From: Thermococcus chitonophagus
Lineage (GTDB): Archaea > Methanobacteriota_B > Thermococci > Thermococcales > Thermococcaceae
Direction of reading: 5' to 3'
DNA length: 64,000 nucleotides
Assembly: GCF_002214605.1 (NCBI RefSeq)
Contig: NZ_CP015193.1
Coordinates: forward strand, 1,716,978-1,780,977
Below the pieces are notes generated by a model that was not told the DNA's origin, did not search any database, and was given only the letters and a program-made list of their open reading frames with translations. The translations under genes were made by a program, and so were the position numbers. Positions 61,565 through 64,000 of this stretch are shown piece after piece. How positions within the stretch are numbered: position 1 is the first letter of the stretch; each line of letters begins with the position of its first letter.

Positions 61565-62053
61565 TCACTCACCGATCCACTCGTTCCTTATCTTAGAAAT
61601 CTGGAGGTAGATTCTCTTCTCCTCTGGAGAAAGTCTCGCAAGGATTTCCATGCTATTTGGTCTTAGCCTAACTGCCTCAAGGATTTTCTTGAACCTTATC
61701 TCCTTGAGCATCTTGTACTTTTTCTTTAAATTCTGAAGCTTCGTCAGCTTGGTTTGTATAACATCTATGTTCCCGCCACTTATCTGCACGAACTTCTCAA
61801 GGTAGTAGATATAGAATTCAGCTCTCTCGTACAGGCCTTCGGGGATTGGAGAAAGGGGAGGATTTTTCCTCTCTTCAGTTAGAACCCTATCTATCTCGCC
61901 AATAACTTTGTCGGCCTCATCAATAACCTCAACTACCCCGATCTCCCAAAGCTCTCTGGCCTTCCAATCCTCTAGGAGGATCATATCCCCCTCTTTCCAG
62001 TTTCCGAATGATCTGAGTACCCTAACGGGAATTAAGGCTTTTCCTGTCAGCAT
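61565..62053 (-). CDS. gins23: GINS subunit Gins23
   Basis: 162 residues from ATG 62053 (MLTGKALIPVRVLRSFGNWK). Beta-rich B domain first (KEGDMILLEDWKARELWEIG, VVEVI) and the helical A domain after (PIPEGLYERAEFYIYYLEKF, MLKEIRFKKILEAVRL), the domain order of the Sld5/Psf2-3 related archaeal Gins23. It works with Gins51, MCM and the RecJ/GAN protein at the fork. GGTGGAGGAT lies before the start; mcm follows immediately, as in P. furiosus. Confidence 0.88.
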   Translation of the reverse strand: MLTGKALIPVRVLRSFGNWKEGDMILLEDWKARELWEIGVVEVIDEADKVIGEIDRVLTEERKNPPLSPIPEGLYERAEFYIYYLEKFVQISGGNIDVIQTKLTKLQNLKKKYKMLKEIRFKKILEAVRLRPNSMEILARLSPEEKRIYLQISKIRNEWIGE

Positions 62054-62102
62054 TAATCCTCCACCCAGCGCACTCAAACTTCCCCTTTTGGTCTTAAAGC
62101 CC

Positions 62103-62849
62103 TTACGTCAGGTCTCCACATGTACAGTAGTGTTCATATGCGAGCGTTTCAAGCTCATCAAAGCCCTCCCCAGTTTTTGCCGAGAGGTATATCACCCTAA
62201 CGGGAGGTGAAACCTCTGGGAGCATTGAGCACATTTTATAGGCCAACAATCCCTGGGTTGAGGGGTCAAGCTTGAGCCTCGCTGTTAGGTACTCTATGTC
62301 CTCAAACATCCTCTTGTGCCTTTCCAGCTCTTCCCTACCTAGGAGATCAACCTTATTGAGGGCTGGAATTGTTGTCGCCCCAAGTCTTAGGTCTATCAGA
62401 AGGGCGAAAAACCTTACAAAGCAGTAATCGTGGGGCTTCTTCAATATCTCGGGATCGGAGAGATAAACCACCAAGGGATAGGGTAGGTTCTCCATTAGCT
62501 TAACGCCGAACTCGTGGAATAGGAAGGTTTCCATTTGACCTGGGGTGTCTATTAAAACGTAGTCGTTCTTCTCCTCAAGCTCCAGTATCGAGTTTAAGTA
62601 ATGGTCAAATTCATCCATTAGTCTGTCATAGCTCTCCACTATTGCGCCGTTTGGCCCGTATCCCTCCTTCATTATCTCCTCTACGGTAACAGACTTTCTA
62701 ACGTCAAGATCCGGTTTGTATGGAAGTGTCCTTACTCCTGTGTCTAAGTTAACGTAGGCGACCTTGTGGTTCTCTTCGAGGTACTTGCCGAAAGCACCTG
62801 TTAGCGCAGTTTTTCCGCTTCCCGCCGTTCCCACAAACGCTATTATCAT
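62103..62849 (-). CDS. GPN-loop GTPase
   Basis: 248 residues. P-loop FVGTAGSGKTALTGA, GPN signature EGYGPNGAIVES, G3 YVLIDTPGQMETF and G4 ALNKVDLLGR. The P. abyssi homologue (PAB0955) is the structural prototype of this family, which in eukaryotes helps RNA polymerase assembly; the archaeal partner is unknown. It precedes gins23-mcm in the same direction, 50 bases away, and may be cotranscribed. Confidence 0.94.
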   Translation of the reverse strand: MIIAFVGTAGSGKTALTGAFGKYLEENHKVAYVNLDTGVRTLPYKPDLDVRKSVTVEEIMKEGYGPNGAIVESYDRLMDEFDHYLNSILELEEKNDYVLIDTPGQMETFLFHEFGVKLMENLPYPLVVYLSDPEILKKPHDYCFVRFFALLIDLRLGATTIPALNKVDLLGREELERHKRMFEDIEYLTARLKLDPSTQGLLAYKMCSMLPEVSPPVRVIYLSAKTGEGFDELETLAYEHYCTCGDLT

Positions 62850-62892
62850 GGCTCCTCCCAGGCTAGTTAAAATTAGGTGAACCTAAAAAGTT

Positions 62893-63633
62893 TTAGTACA
62901 TTATCTTGGCCTTTATTCCAGCCAGCTTGTCAACTTCCTCTGCGAGCTTAACGAATGCTTTAGCTCCCTCACTTTCGGGTTTGTACTTCACAGCTGGAAT
63001 TCCTTCCAGGGTTCCCTCCCTAATGGCAGGATCTTCCGGAATAACGGCCAGCAGAGGAACCTCCATAACTTCTTCCGCGGCCTCTGGAGGGATATCTTTC
63101 TCAGTCCTCCCGTACCTGTTAAGAACGAACCCCAAGATTGCAAGCCCGGCTTTTTTCAGTACTATCCCAACTTTCATCGTGTCGGTAAGGCATGATATCT
63201 CAGGATTCGTGACGAGCAACGCCTCTTCACCGCTCAGCATTGCGCTCATTGCATCCAACTGTAGCCCAGCAGGGCAGTCTATTAGGATAAAATCGTACTG
63301 CCCCTTAAGGGATTTTATTACATCTGGCAACTTTCTTGGATCTGCTTTTATCACATGCTCCCAGTCAACGGCCCCAGGAAGAACGTAGACATTTTCAAAT
63401 TGCGTCATGTAAATTGCATCCTCTATCTTTGCCTCTCCCGCCAATACATCATGGAGCGTAACGTCGGCATCGTCAACACCCAGAACTAAGCTGAGATTTG
63501 CCATCGTTAAGTCACCATCCACAGCTAGAACTTTCTTTCCTCTCTCACCAAGGGCAACTGAAAGATTGGCAGTTACAGTTGTCTTCCCAGTTCCCCCTTT
63601 GCCCGAAACTATTGAGATTATTCTCGTCGTCAT
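62893..63633 (-). CDS. minD: MinD/ParA-family ATPase
   Basis: 246 residues. Deviant Walker A IVSGKGGTGKTTVTANLSVA, Asp in VLAVDGDLTMANL, Walker B DFILIDCPAGLQLDA, and EISCLTDTMKVG. Near identical in plan to structurally known Pyrococcus MinD. No MinE or membrane-targeting helix is obvious; the role in archaea is spatial organisation or a NifH-like scaffold, not established. An AAATTATAAG-like box (TTATAA at about 63668-63673) lies upstream. Confidence 0.93.
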   Translation of the reverse strand: MTTRIISIVSGKGGTGKTTVTANLSVALGERGKKVLAVDGDLTMANLSLVLGVDDADVTLHDVLAGEAKIEDAIYMTQFENVYVLPGAVDWEHVIKADPRKLPDVIKSLKGQYDFILIDCPAGLQLDAMSAMLSGEEALLVTNPEISCLTDTMKVGIVLKKAGLAILGFVLNRYGRTEKDIPPEAAEEVMEVPLLAVIPEDPAIREGTLEGIPAVKYKPESEGAKAFVKLAEEVDKLAGIKAKIMY

Positions 63634-63738
63634 ATCAAAAACCCCTGTAATCTCTACTTTCAGAAACTTATAATTTTTCTCTCGTTGAAGTTTTTATCGA
63701 AACGCTAAATTTTTAAGCTAATCGAGCAAGTGGCAACC

Positions 63739-64000
63739 ATGATAGTTGGAGTGGCTTTTGCGTTAATTTCCGCCATTTGCTGGGGAACCTCATCTGTCTT
63801 AATAAAAGTTGGGCTTAAAAACAGATCTCCTTTAATAGCAAATCTAGTTAGGCTTATTTTCTCATCACTAATGTATGCCACAATTTTCCTAATTGGAGGG
63901 AACTTCAACGAGATATTTAGAATGTCCCTAGAATACCACATTATAGCATTCGTATCAGCACAATTTGGCTTCGTCATCGGTGATTACCTATATTTTTCGG
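63739..64000 (+). CDS. EamA/DMT-family transporter, N-terminal part (cut by window end)
   Basis: The frame from ATG 63739 is open to the window end (87 codons): MIVGVAFALISAICWGTSSV, then LIKVGLKNRSPLIANLVRLI, and FVSAQFGFVIGDYLYF. Helix pattern and the WGTSSVLIKVGL sequence are typical of drug/metabolite (EamA) transporters. TTTTTAAG about 26 bases upstream implies a leaderless message. Substrate unknown. Confidence 0.85.
   Translation, partial: MIVGVAFALISAICWGTSSVLIKVGLKNRSPLIANLVRLIFSSLMYATIFLIGGNFNEIFRMSLEYHIIAFVSAQFGFVIGDYLYFS

Noticed and set aside
1..64000. tRNA, rRNA and CRISPR arrays
   Set aside because: I found no cloverleaf with a proper T-arm, no rRNA sequence and no regularly spaced 30-base repeats. 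The Cas6-like gene is solitary.

Overview
The window reads as a chromosome segment of a hyperthermophilic euryarchaeon of the genus Pyrococcus (Thermococcales). The basis is gene content and protein sequence: ornithine carbamoyltransferase, TET-type aminopeptidase, diphthine synthase, BpsA branched polyamine synthase, PurP, Gins23-MCM with an intein, a non-catalytic-type Cas6 and a HAN-like RecJ nuclease. Genes are tightly packed with GGAGGTGA-type ribosome sites, frequent ATGA/TGATG overlaps and TATA boxes about 25 bases before leaderless starts. I cannot fix the species; the OTCase and PyrF sequences differ from the P. furiosus and P. horikoshii proteins as I remember them.

Layout. 1-11.8 kb: dph5, a secreted carbohydrate-binding protein with a lysozyme-like catalytic region, argF, a nucleotidyltransferase plus bpsA, a wHTH regulator-pyrF-PUA-ribL operon, then acetyltransferase-nitroreductase-TET peptidase and a TehA-type channel. 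11.8-22.6 kb is an unstable accessory zone: valS, a DUF1616 protein and purM lie among archaeal AAA-type ATPase genes (two intact, several decayed), PIN-toxin remnants and broken membrane-protein genes. 22.7-30.0 kb: purine biosynthesis (purT, purE-purK, purD-purP, with purM just upstream). 30.0-41.2 kb: a run of envelope-associated genes (ferritin-like/VIT1 protein, transglutaminase, MoxR ATPase, DUF58, PQQ-type propeller, DUF432, MscS). 41.2-44.0 kb: sugar nucleotidyltransferase, TasA-like surface protein, tRNA G10 methyltransferase.

44.2-47.2 kb is the most novel part: an AT-rich four-gene island with a short precursor-like protein (leader resembling nitrile-hydratase-type RiPP leaders, Val/Ala-rich C-terminus), a radical SAM/SPASM-like enzyme, an ABC ATPase and a membrane permease. 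I read it as a ribosomally made, modified and exported peptide system. 47.4-58.5 kb: HAN-like nuclease, carS, a structured RNA with its own promoter and a K-turn, a GTPase, HD phosphohydrolase, GlcNAc-1-P transferase, solitary Cas6-like protein, site-2 protease, the two phosphomevalonate dehydratase (AcnX) subunits, a frameshifted GT-C-like membrane protein and aIF2beta. 58.5-64 kb: replication genes mcm (with intein) and gins23, GPN-loop GTPase, MinD and the start of an EamA transporter.

Two regulatory patterns stand out. Tandem palindromes lie between TATA box and start codon of three different archaeal ATPase genes (12.7, 21.2 and 22.1 kb), each with its own sequence. The purT promoter carries three near-repeats with a 20-21 bp period, and related words occur before other pur genes.
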